From contig NZ_CP044426.1 in NCBI RefSeq assembly GCF_008824185.1, positions 938,501 through 1,002,500 on the forward strand: a DNA stretch of 64,000 nt, written 5' to 3'. The translations under genes and the position numbers were made by a program. Every line of letters starts with the position of its first letter. Positions within the stretch are counted from its first letter, which is position 1. The notes beneath the pieces are model-generated. The model saw only the letters and a program-made list of their open reading frames with translations, ran no database searches and was not told the DNA's origin. Source of the stretch: Paracoccus pantotrophus. Lineage in GTDB: Bacteria; Pseudomonadota; Alphaproteobacteria; Rhodobacterales; Rhodobacteraceae. Positions 33,838 to 42,777 of the stretch are shown here, in pieces.

Positions 33838-34323
33838 ATGCTGGAGGCGGTCTCGGAATACCGGGTCATCCTGGGGGTCATCGGCGCCGATTGCCATGCG
33901 GTCGGCAACAAGATCATCACCGCCGTGCTGAGCCGGAACGGTATCGAGGTGGTGAACCTGGGCGTCATGGTCAGCCAGGACGAGTTCATCCAGGCTGCCA
34001 TCGAGGAAAGGGCCGATGCCATCCTCGTCTCGTCGATCTATGGCCATGGCGAGATCGACTGCCAGGGCTTGCGCGATCGCTGCGAGGAGCGCGGGCTGGG
34101 CGAGATCCTGCTTTATGTCGGCGGCAACCTGGTGATCGGCAAGCGCGCCTTCGCCGAGGTCGAGCAGCGTTTCCTCGAGATGGGCTTCGACCGGGTGTTT
34201 CCGCCGACCGTGCGGCTCGAGGATGTGGTCGAGCTGCTCAAGACCGACATCCAGAGCCGCCGCCCGCTGGCCTATGGCCACAACTCCGCCGCCTTCGGCA
34301 TCACCGAACGCCTGTCGGCCTGA
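33838..34323 (+). CDS. glmS: Glutamate (methylaspartate) mutase, small B12-binding subunit
   Basis: Binds adenosylcobalamin and, with GlmE, interconverts L-glutamate and (2S,3S)-3-methylaspartate. The 161-residue protein has the base-off cobalamin signature D18-x-H20-x-x-G23 (ADCHAVGNKI), then SSIYGHGEIDCQGL and the glycine motif VGGNLVIGK. Start ATG 33838 has a strong GGGGAGGA ribosome site. First gene of glmS-glmE-mal-CoA transferase-mesaconase. In clostridia the reactivase gene glmL lies between glmS and glmE; here the gap is 18 bases. Confidence 0.95.
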   Translation: MLEAVSEYRVILGVIGADCHAVGNKIITAVLSRNGIEVVNLGVMVSQDEFIQAAIEERADAILVSSIYGHGEIDCQGLRDRCEERGLGEILLYVGGNLVIGKRAFAEVEQRFLEMGFDRVFPPTVRLEDVVELLKTDIQSRRPLAYGHNSAAFGITERLSA

Positions 34324-34341
34324 TCCAGCATTTCCGAACCC

Positions 34342-35793
34342 ATGACCGAGATCACCAATACCCGCCTGGACGACGCCACATTCGACGCCGAGCGCCGCGA
34401 GGTGCTGCAGACCTGGTCCACCGGCCCCGATGTCGATTTCGACGCCGGCGTGCGCCTGCAGGAGGCGCTGCCCGAGGCCAAGCGCTTCCCGCTGGCGCTC
34501 AGCCGCGCCGATGCCGAGAACCGCACCCTGCTGCAACCCCGCGCCGGGGTGGCCCTGCTGCGCGAACATATCGTGCTGCTGAACGGGCTTGCCCCCCATT
34601 GCGACGTGCTGCCGACGACCATCGACGCCTATACCCGCCACAACCGCTATGCCGAGGCGCAGGAAGGCATCGACCGCTCGCGCGCGGCAGGCACCTCGCT
34701 GCTGAACGGCTTTCCGGCGGTCAACCATGGCGTCGACGGCTGCCGGCGGCTGGTCGAGGCGGTGGAAAAGCCGGTGCAGGTCCGGCACGGCACGCCCGAT
34801 GCCCGGCTGCTGGCCGAGATCACGCTTTGCGCCGGGTTTTCCAGCTATGAGGGCGGCGGGATCTCCTACAACATCCCCTATGCCAAGCGCGTGCCGCTGG
34901 AACGCTCGATCCGGCACTGGCAATATTGCGACCGGCTGGTCGGCCGCTACGAAGAGGCCGGCATCCGCATCAACCGCGAGCCCTTCGGCCCGCTGACCGG
35001 TACCTTGGTGCCGCCCTTCGTCTCGCATGTGGTGGCGATCCTCGAAGGACTTCTGGCGCTGGAACAGGGGGTCAGGTGCCTGACGCTGGGGTACGGCCAG
35101 GCCGGCAACCTGGTGCAGGACATCGCCGCGCTGCGGTCCTTGCGCAAGCTGGCGCATCACTACTTCCTGAACGCGGGCTATGGCGATTACCAGCTGACCA
35201 CCGTCTTCCACCAATGGATGGGCGGTTTCCCCGAGGACGAGGCGCAGGCGACGGCGGTGATCTGCCTGGGGGCGCTGGTCGCCAAGCAGGCCCGCGCCAC
35301 CAAGATCATCGTCAAGACCCCGCACGAAGCCAGCGGCGTGCCGACCATGGAGGCCAACCAGGCCGGGCTGAAGGCGACGCGGCAGATGGTCAACATGATC
35401 GCCGACCAGAACCGCGTCGATGGCCCCGAGATCAATGCCGAGGTCGAGATCATCGAGGCCGAGGTCCATGCCGTCATGCGCCAGATCCTGAAGCTGGGTC
35501 GCGGCGACATCGCCCGCGGCGCGGTCGAGGCCTTCCGCGTGGGCGTCATGGACATCCCCTTCGCGCCCGCCGCCGCCAATCTGGGCAAGCTGACGCCGGT
35601 GCGCGACAATCACGGCGCCATCCGCATCTATGACGCGGGCAACGTGCCCCTGCCCCGCGACGTGCTGGCCTGGCACCGCGACAAGATCGCCGAACGCGCC
35701 CGCGCCGAGGGCCGCGAGGCCTCGTTCAACATGGTGGTGGACGATGTCCGCGCCATCTCTGCCAGCAAGCTGGTCGGCCGCCCCGCCGCCTGA
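34342..35793 (+). CDS. glmE: Glutamate (methylaspartate) mutase, large catalytic subunit
   Basis: TIM-barrel subunit that holds glutamate over the cobalamin supplied by GlmS. The 483-residue length matches GlmE. Diagnostic regions are NGFPAVNHGVDGCRRL, VRHGTPDARLLAEITLCAG, GGGISYNIPYAKRVPLE and GYGQAGNLVQDIAALR; arginines expected to bind the substrate carboxylates lie in the R-H-G and R-containing loops. Intact frame. Followed after 27 bases by methylaspartate ammonia-lyase, which uses its product. Confidence 0.95.
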   Translation: MTEITNTRLDDATFDAERREVLQTWSTGPDVDFDAGVRLQEALPEAKRFPLALSRADAENRTLLQPRAGVALLREHIVLLNGLAPHCDVLPTTIDAYTRHNRYAEAQEGIDRSRAAGTSLLNGFPAVNHGVDGCRRLVEAVEKPVQVRHGTPDARLLAEITLCAGFSSYEGGGISYNIPYAKRVPLERSIRHWQYCDRLVGRYEEAGIRINREPFGPLTGTLVPPFVSHVVAILEGLLALEQGVRCLTLGYGQAGNLVQDIAALRSLRKLAHHYFLNAGYGDYQLTTVFHQWMGGFPEDEAQATAVICLGALVAKQARATKIIVKTPHEASGVPTMEANQAGLKATRQMVNMIADQNRVDGPEINAEVEIIEAEVHAVMRQILKLGRGDIARGAVEAFRVGVMDIPFAPAAANLGKLTPVRDNHGAIRIYDAGNVPLPRDVLAWHRDKIAERARAEGREASFNMVVDDVRAISASKLVGRPAA

Positions 35794-35820
35794 CACTCCA
35801 GACAAGCCGAGAGACATCAC

Positions 35821-37068
35821 ATGCACATCAGGAAAGTCCATTTCGCGCCGGGCTTCGCCTCGTTCTATTTCGACGACCAGGCGGCCATCAAGGCCGGCGC
35901 GCCCATGGACGGGTTCGTCTATAGCGGCGCGCCGCTGACCGGCGGCTTCGACGGCATCCGCCAGCGCGGCGAAAGCATCTCGATCCTGCTGGAGCTGGAG
36001 AACGGCCAGATCGCCGAGGGCGATTGCGCCGCCGTGCAATATTCCGGCGCCGGCGGACGCGATCCGCTGTTCACCGCCGCCCGCTTCATCCCGCTGCTGC
36101 GCCGGCATCTGGCGCCGCTGCTGGAAGGGCGCGCGGTCGGCAGCTTTCGCGACAATGCCGCCTTCTTCGATGCACTCGAGGTCGAGGGCCGGCCGCTGCA
36201 TACCGCGATCCGCTACGGCCTGTCGCAGGCGCTGCTGGACGCGACCGCCAGGGCCACGGGACGGATGAAGTTCCAGGTCATCTGCGACGAATGGGATCTG
36301 CCGGTGGTGGCGGCGCCGCTGTCGCTGTTCGGGCAAAGCGGCGACGACCGCTATGCGGCGGTGGACAAGATGATCCTGAAGCGCGTCGATGCGCTGCCGC
36401 ACGGGCTGATCAACAACGTGGAAAAGAAACTGGGCGAGACCGGCGCCAAGCTCGCCGAATATGTCGGCTGGCTGTCGCAGCGCATCCGCAGCCTGCGCTC
36501 TGACGCCTCCTACAACCCGGTGCTGCATATCGATGTCTATGGCACCGTCGGGCTGATCTTCCAGAACGACGCCGAACGCATCGCGGATTATCTGGCCTCG
36601 CTGGAAAAGCGCGCCGCACCCTTCCGGCTTTATATCGAGGGGCCGGCGGATGCGGGCTCGAAGCCGGGGCAGATCGCGCTGCTCGCCGCGATCCGCAAGG
36701 CGCTGGCGGCGCGGCGAAGCAATGTCAGGATCGTCGCCGACGAATGGTGCAACACCTATCAGGATGTGGTCGATTTCGTCGATTCCGGCTGCTGCGACAT
36801 GGTGCAGATCAAGACCCCCGACCTGGGCGGCATCCACAACACCATCGATGCGGTGCTTTATTGCAAGGCCCGCGGCGTCGAAGCCTATCAGGGCGGCACC
36901 TGCAACGAGACCGACATCTCGGCCCGCGCCTGCCTGCATGCCGCGCTCGCCACCCGGCCCGACCGGGTGCTGGTCAAGCCCGGCATGGGCTTCGACGAAG
37001 GCATGACCATCGTCGCCAACGAGATGAACCGCGTCCTCGCGGTGCTGGAAACGAGGCGCGCAAGCTGA
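35821..37068 (+). CDS. mal: Methylaspartate ammonia-lyase
   Basis: Enolase-superfamily enzyme that eliminates ammonia from 3-methylaspartate to give mesaconate. The 415-residue protein has the metal-binding HIDVYGTVG strand, YIEGPADAGS, VADEWCNT and the catalytic lysine in VQIKTPDLGGI, which falls at residue 331, the same number as in the well-studied Citrobacter/clostridial enzymes as I remember them. QGGTCNETDISAR is the conserved C-terminal motif. Its stop overlaps the next start by one base. Confidence 0.96.
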   Translation: MHIRKVHFAPGFASFYFDDQAAIKAGAPMDGFVYSGAPLTGGFDGIRQRGESISILLELENGQIAEGDCAAVQYSGAGGRDPLFTAARFIPLLRRHLAPLLEGRAVGSFRDNAAFFDALEVEGRPLHTAIRYGLSQALLDATARATGRMKFQVICDEWDLPVVAAPLSLFGQSGDDRYAAVDKMILKRVDALPHGLINNVEKKLGETGAKLAEYVGWLSQRIRSLRSDASYNPVLHIDVYGTVGLIFQNDAERIADYLASLEKRAAPFRLYIEGPADAGSKPGQIALLAAIRKALAARRSNVRIVADEWCNTYQDVVDFVDSGCCDMVQIKTPDLGGIHNTIDAVLYCKARGVEAYQGGTCNETDISARACLHAALATRPDRVLVKPGMGFDEGMTIVANEMNRVLAVLETRRAS

Positions 37069-38228
37069 TGACGGCCACACCTCTGCAACCCTATGCCGGC
37101 CTGCTGGTCGTCTCGCTGGAACAGGCGGTGGCGGCACCGCTGGCCTCGTGCCATTTCGCCCGGGGCGGCGCGCGGGTCATCAAGATCGAGCGCGAGACCG
37201 GCGATTTCGCCCGCCAATACGACAGCGCGGTCAAGGGCACGGCCTCTTATTTCGCCTGGGCCAACCACGGCAAGGAAAGCCTGTGCCTGGACATCAAGGA
37301 CACGCGGGACGCGGCGCTGCTGCACGACATCCTCGACCGGGCGGATGTGTTCATCCAGAACCTCGCCCCCGGCGCCGTCGCCCGCGCGGGCTTCGGATCC
37401 GAGGCGCTGCGCCGGCGCAATCCGCGGCTGATCATCTGCGACATCAGCGGCTATGGCGAGGACGGCGCATACCGCGACATGAAGGCCTATGACTTCCTGG
37501 TGCAATGCGAAAGCGGGCTGGTGGCGGTCAACGGCGCGCCGGGCCATCCCGGCCGCATCGGCGTCTCGGTCTGCGACATCGGCGCCGGCATGAACGCGGT
37601 CATCGGCATCCAGAAGGCGCTTTACGCCCGCAGCATCACCGGCGAGGGCAGCGCGGTGAAGCTGTCGCTCTTCGACACCGCCGCCGACTGGATGACCGTG
37701 CCGCTGATGCATGCGGTCTATGCTGGCAAGGCGCCGCAGCCGGCCGGGCTGCACCATCCCTCGATCGCGCCCTATGGCGGCTTTCGCACCGCCGATGGCG
37801 AGGTGCTGGCGATCTCGGTCCAGAACGAGCGCGAATGGGCCAGCCTCTGCGAGGGCGTCTTCGGCCGGCCCGAGCTGGCCCGCGACCCGCGTTTCTGCGA
37901 CGCCGCGCGGCGGGTCGCGAACCGCGCCGCGCTGGACGCCATCGTCGCCGGATTCTTCGCCGCCCGCAGCCGGGCCGAGCTGGAATCCCTGCTGCGCGAA
38001 GCCGCCATCGCCTATGGCGCGGTCAATTCGGTGGAGCGCTTCGCCCAGCATCCGCAACTGCGCCGCGCCCCGGTCACGCTGGAGGACGGGGCCGAGGCGC
38101 ATCTGGTCGCCCCGCCCGTCCGCCACAGCTTCGAGCCCGAGACCCCGCATCTGGGCCGCGTCCCGGGCTTGGGCGAGCACAGCGCCGCCATCCGCGCCGA
38201 ATTCGCCCGGATCGGAGAGACGGCATGA
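37068..38228 (+). CDS. Class III (CaiB/BaiF) CoA-transferase, probably for citramalate or mesaconate
   Basis: Family III CoA-transferases move CoA between carboxylic acids through an aspartyl-CoA intermediate. The 386-residue protein has the family N-terminus (GLLVVSLEQAVAAPLASCHF), VIKIERETGDFAR, and the catalytic aspartate at about D142 in MKAYDFLVQCESGLVAVNG. Placed between methylaspartate ammonia-lyase and a mesaconase-type hydratase, the likely acceptor is (S)-citramalate (or mesaconate) with succinyl-CoA as donor, by analogy with mesaconate-using proteobacteria. The substrate is inferred from context only. ATG 37068 overlaps the mal stop; the longer upstream frame is not real. Confidence 0.85.
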   Translation: MTATPLQPYAGLLVVSLEQAVAAPLASCHFARGGARVIKIERETGDFARQYDSAVKGTASYFAWANHGKESLCLDIKDTRDAALLHDILDRADVFIQNLAPGAVARAGFGSEALRRRNPRLIICDISGYGEDGAYRDMKAYDFLVQCESGLVAVNGAPGHPGRIGVSVCDIGAGMNAVIGIQKALYARSITGEGSAVKLSLFDTAADWMTVPLMHAVYAGKAPQPAGLHHPSIAPYGGFRTADGEVLAISVQNEREWASLCEGVFGRPELARDPRFCDAARRVANRAALDAIVAGFFAARSRAELESLLREAAIAYGAVNSVERFAQHPQLRRAPVTLEDGAEAHLVAPPVRHSFEPETPHLGRVPGLGEHSAAIRAEFARIGETA

Positions 38229-39829
38229 CCCGGATGGTCCAGCTTGCCGAGACACCCTTCCGCCACCTCGGCACCGACGGGCTGACGGAGATGCGGGTCG
38301 GCGACGAGTGCTTCCTGCGCGTCTCGGCCGAGGCGATCCGCCGGCTGACCGTCGCCGCCTTCGGCGATGTCTCGCACCTGCTGCGCCCCGGCCACCTGGC
38401 GCAGCTGTGCGCCATCCTCGACGATCCCGAGGCGTCGCAGAACGACCGCTACGTGGCGCTGGAGCTGATCAAGAACGCGGTGATCGCGGCCGGGCGGGAA
38501 TTTCCCAGCTGCCAGGACACCGGCACCGCCATCGTCACCGGCAAGAAGGGTCAGAACCTGCTGGTCCGGGGCGACTTGCACCAGGCGCTCAGCGACGGCA
38601 TCCGCGACACCTGGGCCAGCCGCAACCTGCGGTTTTCGCAGATGGCGCCGCTGACCATGTATGAGGAGAAGAACACCGGCACCAACCTGCCCGCGCAGAT
38701 CGACATCGAGGCCGTGGGCGGGGACGCGCTGGAACTGCTGTTCATGGCCAAGGGCGGCGGCTCGGCCAACAAGACCTTCCTGTTCCAGCAGACCCGCCGC
38801 CTGCTGGAGCCCGAGCGGCTGCTGGCCTTTTTCGACGAAAGGATCCGCACACTGGGGACCACGGCCTGCCCGCCCTATCACCTGGCCATCGTCATCGGCG
38901 GGCTGTCGGCCGAGCAATGCCTCAAGACCGTCAAGCTGGCCTCGGCGCGCGAACTCGACGGCCTGCCGACGACCGGCAGCCCGGACGGCCGCGCCTTCCG
39001 CGACCTGGAACTGGAGGGCCAGATCCTCGGCCTGACCCGCGCCATGGGGCTGGGCGCACAATTCGGCGGCAAGTATTTCTGCCATGACGTGCGGGTGATC
39101 CGCCTGCCCCGCCATGGCGGCAGCCTGCCGGTCGGCATGGGGGTCAGCTGCTCGGCCGACCGGCAGATCCGCGGCCGCATCGACCGCGACGGGCTCTGGC
39201 TGGAGGCGCTGGAGCGCGACCCGGCCCGCTTCCTGCCCGAGGGCGGCACGGGCGGGGCGGCGCCCGCGCGCATCGACCTTGACCAGCCGATGGATGCGAT
39301 CTGCGCGGCGCTGTCGCAGCTCACGGTCGGCACGCCGGTGCTGATGTCGGGCACGATGATCGTGGCCCGCGACCTGGTCCATGCCGAACTGGCGCGATTG
39401 ATGCGCGAGGGCAAGCCATTGCCCGGCTATCTGCGCGACCATCCGGTCTATTACGCCGGCCCGGCCCGGACGCCGCAGGGCCATGCCTCGGGTTCCTTCG
39501 GGCCGACCACGGCGGCGCGCATGGACCCCTATGTGCCCGAGCTTCAGGCGCAGGGCGCGTCAAGGGTGATGATCGCCAAGGGCAACCGCGCCCCCGAGGT
39601 GGTGGCCAGCTGCAAGCGGCATGGCGGCTTCTACCTGGGATCGGTCGGCGGCGCCGCGGCGGTGCTGGGCCGCGACGTGATCAAAAGCGTGGAGGTGCTC
39701 GATTTTGCCGAGTTCGGCATGGAGGCGGTCTGGCGCATCCGGGTCGAGGATTTCCCCGCCTTCGTCGTCACCGACGACAAGGGCAACGACTTCTTTACCC
39801 GCAAGCCGGACTTGACCGCGCCCGGCTGA
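38225..39829 (+). CDS. Class I fumarase-family hydratase, probable mesaconase
   Basis: Iron-sulfur hydratase of 534 residues. In the same chain it has the alpha part (FPSCQDTGTAIVTGKKGQ, with C96 as a cluster ligand; AKGGGSANKTFLFQQ; GMGVSCSADRQ) and the beta part (SGTMIVARDLVHAELARLM, GSFGPTTAARMDPYVPEL). Class I fumarases often hydrate mesaconate to (S)-citramalate, and the position in a glutamate mutase/methylaspartase operon makes mesaconate the likely main substrate; ordinary fumarase activity remains possible. The start overlaps the CoA-transferase stop by 4 bases. Confidence 0.88.
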   Translation: MTRMVQLAETPFRHLGTDGLTEMRVGDECFLRVSAEAIRRLTVAAFGDVSHLLRPGHLAQLCAILDDPEASQNDRYVALELIKNAVIAAGREFPSCQDTGTAIVTGKKGQNLLVRGDLHQALSDGIRDTWASRNLRFSQMAPLTMYEEKNTGTNLPAQIDIEAVGGDALELLFMAKGGGSANKTFLFQQTRRLLEPERLLAFFDERIRTLGTTACPPYHLAIVIGGLSAEQCLKTVKLASARELDGLPTTGSPDGRAFRDLELEGQILGLTRAMGLGAQFGGKYFCHDVRVIRLPRHGGSLPVGMGVSCSADRQIRGRIDRDGLWLEALERDPARFLPEGGTGGAAPARIDLDQPMDAICAALSQLTVGTPVLMSGTMIVARDLVHAELARLMREGKPLPGYLRDHPVYYAGPARTPQGHASGSFGPTTAARMDPYVPELQAQGASRVMIAKGNRAPEVVASCKRHGGFYLGSVGGAAAVLGRDVIKSVEVLDFAEFGMEAVWRIRVEDFPAFVVTDDKGNDFFTRKPDLTAPG

Positions 39830-39868
39830 CGCGCCACCAGTTCAACCGGGGCAATACGGGGATGCGGA

Positions 39869-40813
39869 TTGGACGAGGCCGGCGAAAAGATCACCTTGCG
39901 GCAGATGCAGATCTTCCTGGCCGCCGTCGAAAGCCGCAGCTTCAACCGCGCGGCCGAAAAGCTGTCGCTGTCGCCTCCCGCGGTCTCGATGCAGATGAGC
40001 CGGCTGGCCGAGGCGCTTGGCGCCACGCTGTTCGTCAAGGACGGCCGCTCGGTGCAGCCGACCCAGACCGCCACCGCCCTGGTTCCCTATGCCGAGCGGC
40101 TGGCCGAGACCCTGCGCGAGGCGGTGCATGTCGTCGAGCAGATGCAGGGCCGGCTGGACAACCAGGTGCGGGTGGCGATGGTCTCGACGGCGCGGAACTT
40201 CGGCCCGCAGCTGGTGCAGCAATTCCTGCGCCAGCGCCCCGCGGCGCAGGTCGAGATCAGCATCGCCAACCGCGACGGCGTGATCGCCCAGTTGCAGGAG
40301 GACCGGGCCGACCTGGCGCTGATGGGCCGCCCGCCGCGGCGGATCGAGGTCACGGCCCACCAATTCGCCAAGCACCCTTACGTGCTGATCAGCAATCCCG
40401 AGCATCCGCTGACCCGCTTTCGCCGCATCCGCCGCGCCGATCTGGTCATGCACCGCTTCCTGGTGCGCGAAAGCGGCTCGGGCACCCGCATGGTGCATGA
40501 GCATTTCTTCCGCGAGGCCGGCCTGCCGCTGCCGCCGGCGCAGGAGATGGACAGCAACGCCAACATCAAGCAGGCGGTGATGGCGAACATGGGGCTGGCC
40601 TTCCTCTCCGCCCACACCATCGCGCTGGAGCGGCAGGCCGGCAAGCTGAGCGTCTTGAGCGTCGACGGCATGCCGCAGCTGCGCGACTGGTTCGTGGTCT
40701 ATCCGCGCCGCAAGACGCTCGGCCCGGCCGCGCGCGAGTTCCGCGACTTCGTCACAACAGACGGCCCCGCCTTCATGCGCCAGTTCTTCGGAGAGGATTA
40801 CGGCGCGGAATAG
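39869..40813 (+). CDS. LysR-family regulator of the methylaspartate operon
   Basis: A 314-residue LysR-type transcription factor. The N-terminal winged helix reads LRQMQIFLAAVESRSFNRAA, EKLSLSPPAVSMQMSRLAEA and LGATLFVKDGRSVQPT; the effector domain resembles the CbbR/CysB group (RVAMVSTARNFGPQLVQQFL). Start is TTG 39869; no in-frame ATG precedes the HTH. It is 39 bases after the mesaconase gene on the same strand, unusual for LysR genes, which are mostly divergent, but suggesting it governs this operon. Confidence 0.88.
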   Translation: MDEAGEKITLRQMQIFLAAVESRSFNRAAEKLSLSPPAVSMQMSRLAEALGATLFVKDGRSVQPTQTATALVPYAERLAETLREAVHVVEQMQGRLDNQVRVAMVSTARNFGPQLVQQFLRQRPAAQVEISIANRDGVIAQLQEDRADLALMGRPPRRIEVTAHQFAKHPYVLISNPEHPLTRFRRIRRADLVMHRFLVRESGSGTRMVHEHFFREAGLPLPPAQEMDSNANIKQAVMANMGLAFLSAHTIALERQAGKLSVLSVDGMPQLRDWFVVYPRRKTLGPAAREFRDFVTTDGPAFMRQFFGEDYGAE

Positions 40814-40835
40814 CGCCGGAAAAGCGGGCAGAAGT

Positions 40836-41483
40836 TCACCTGCGGCGCAATCGCGCGGCGGTTTCCTTCTTCGTCGTCTCGATATGCTGGCGCATCAGAT
40901 CGACGGCTTTCTCGACCTCGCCGGCCTTGCAGGCATCCAGAATCCGGTGATGTTCCTGATGCGGCCTTTCTAGACCAGAGGTCTCGGTAACCAGCAGGCG
41001 GGTCACGGGGCCGATACGGGCGCGCAGATCGTCGATCATCTGAAGCAGCAGCGGGTTGTCGCAGGGGTCGTAAAGCGCCTGATGAAAGCGGACATTCAGA
41101 TCGCTCCAGGTCGAGATATCCGTGCTTTCCCCATATTCGGCAAGGATCCTGTCCGCCTTGTCGAAATCCGAATGGACCATGTGCGGGATGGCGAGTTCCA
41201 GCGCCTTGCATTCCAGCGCCACACGGATGTCCAGCAGGTTGAGGATTTCGTGCGGCGTCAATTCCCGCACCGTCGCCCCCTTGTTCTTGCGAAAGGTCAC
41301 GAAACCATCGACCTCCAGGCGCAGCAGCGCCTCGCGCACCGGGATCTTGCTGACTCCGTGGTTGCGGGCAATCTCATCCTGGCGCAAAGGTTCTCCCGGC
41401 AGCAGATCCCCTGCCATGATCGCGGATTTGAGCGCGTCGTAAATGGGCTCTGCCGTCACCTGCGTCGCCTTGTTGCCTGACAT
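40836..41483 (-). CDS. GntR/FCD-family regulator (first of two paralogues)
   Basis: A 215-residue regulator with an N-terminal GntR winged helix (EPIYDALKSAIMAGDLLPGE, EIARNHGVSKIPVREALLRL) and a C-terminal FCD ligand domain with the metal-type residues in VRFHQALYDPCDNPLL and HHRILDACKAG. It is clearly paralogous to the regulator at 46808-47485 (shared DEIARxHGVSKIPVREALLRLE, IETTKxExAARLRRR). Start at ATG 41481-41483 with AGGAG upstream, rather than the TTG at 41522. Its control region holds the CGNATAATATT element. Confidence 0.9.
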   Translation of the reverse strand: MSGNKATQVTAEPIYDALKSAIMAGDLLPGEPLRQDEIARNHGVSKIPVREALLRLEVDGFVTFRKNKGATVRELTPHEILNLLDIRVALECKALELAIPHMVHSDFDKADRILAEYGESTDISTWSDLNVRFHQALYDPCDNPLLLQMIDDLRARIGPVTRLLVTETSGLERPHQEHHRILDACKAGEVEKAVDLMRQHIETTKKETAARLRRR

Positions 41484-41504
41484 CCAATCGCTCCTACCTA
41501 TGAA

Positions 41505-41526
41505 CGTATAATATTTCTCCAAATAT
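41505..41526. promoter_or_regulatory. Shared operator-like element, copy 1
   Basis: CGTATAATATT at 41505-41515, overlapping the symmetric ATATTT-ctcc-AAATAT (41511-41526). It sits about 22 bases upstream of the gntR start. The same CGNATAATATT string recurs at 45921 and 47551. Confidence 0.55.
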
Positions 41527-41550
41527 GATGCGTTCTGCCGAAATAAACAA

Positions 41551-41582
41551 CATCCCGGATGGGTCCAAGGCCATCCGGGATG
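41551..41582 (-). terminator. Terminator of the GMC-ALDH-DAO operon
   Basis: Perfect 12-bp stem CATCCCGGATGG (41551-41562) with CCATCCGGGATG (41571-41582), followed on the minus strand by TTGTTTATTTC. It lies 21 bases after the stop of the FAD oxidoreductase gene and separates it from the downstream gntR. Confidence 0.85.
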
Positions 41583-41603
41583 TGCATTCGCGCAAGTGTG
41601 CGA

Positions 41604-42766
41604 TCAGATGATGCCGCGTTCCGGCAGAGGCTTGTTGTCGAGCAGTCGCTGCCAGCCCAGACGGGACAGGTCGATGGTCTCGTATCGCCCCTTCAGGATC
41701 AGTTCGGCCATCGCCCGGCCACAGCCCGGAGCATGCATCAGCCCGTGACCGGAGAACCCGGCCAGCATGTGAAAGTTGCCCAATCCGTCGGCACCGGGAC
41801 CGATGATGACATTGCCGTCGAAATCGTTCTGGTCATACAGGCCCGGCAACGTCGCCTTGCATTTCGTCTTCTCGAATTGCGGGAAACGGTGGGCGAGCGC
41901 CGGCCAGACCACGTTCTCGAAATAGTCGTGATCGGGCTCCATATTGTAGCCGCGCGGCTCCAGCAGGGTCGGCACGCCGCCGGAATAGCCCTTGCCCTCT
42001 GGGCGGAAGGCCAGCCGTTCGGGATCCTTGAGATAAGGCAGCGGCTCGATGGGGTCTTCGGATTCGAAATAATGCTCGAAGCGGCGCAGCGGCTCGATCG
42101 GCACGCTGAAGCCCAGCATGGCACAAGGTTCCTTGGCCCAGGCACCGGCGGCGTTCACGACATGCCCGGCCTCGATCCGCAGGCCGGATGCGCAGGTGAT
42201 CGCGGTGACCTGCGCCCCCTGCCGTTCCAGCCCCGTCACTTCCTCGGCCAGAAACTCGGCGCCGAGCGATTGGGCCTTCTTGCGAAAGCCCATCAGCACG
42301 GAATGCGGGTCCAGCCATCCGTCATCGGGCGAAAGTACGGCGGCGCCAAGGTCGCCGACATACATGGACGGGAAACGGTGCTTGATCTCGTCCGGCTCCA
42401 GCCAGATCACGTTGCAGCCGAGGCTCTGCTCGGTATCGTAATTCTCCTTCAGCATATCGGTCGCCGACGGGGGACGATGAAGATATAGCCGCCCTTCTTG
42501 AAACCGATCTCGGCGGGTTGCCCATCGATCGCCATGGTCTGCGAGAAATTCTCGAAGAAGGGAATGGAATAGTTTGACAACTCTATATTTTCAGGAAGAG
42601 AGAACAGCCGCCGAACCCCGCCCGAGGCACGCGGCGTCGAGGCGATCTCGTAGGTCGGGTCGCGTTCGATCACCGTGACGCGAACGCTCGGGTCCATCGT
42701 CCTGATGTAATAGGCGACTGCCGAGCCCATGGCGCCGCCACCAATGATTGCCACATCCGTTTTCAT
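41604..42766 (-). pseudogene. FAD-dependent oxidoreductase (DAO family), interrupted by a one-base frameshift
   Basis: DAO-family flavoproteins oxidise amines or amino acids. The N-terminal piece (42449-42766) has the dinucleotide motif VAIIGGGAMGSAVAYYI and ERDPTYEIASTPRASGG. The rest (41604-42455) has HVVNAAGAWA, NFHMLAGFSGHGLMHAPGCG and the C-terminus. The frame breaks in the G5 run at 42469-42473; adding one G restores a continuous reading (GYIFIVPPSATDMLKEN) of about 387 residues with no other damage. So this is a fresh mutation or a sequencing error. It is third in GMC-ALDH-DAO on the minus strand, 11 bases after the aldehyde dehydrogenase. The substrate is unknown. Confidence 0.85.
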
Positions 42767-42777
42767 CTTGTCGGTCC

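Noticed and set aside
33817..37137. A 1106-codon antisense open frame over the glutamate mutase operon
   Set aside because: It is a GC-rich shadow of glmS, glmE and mal; its composition is low-complexity His/Gln/Arg and it matches no family, whereas the plus-strand genes carry active-site motifs.
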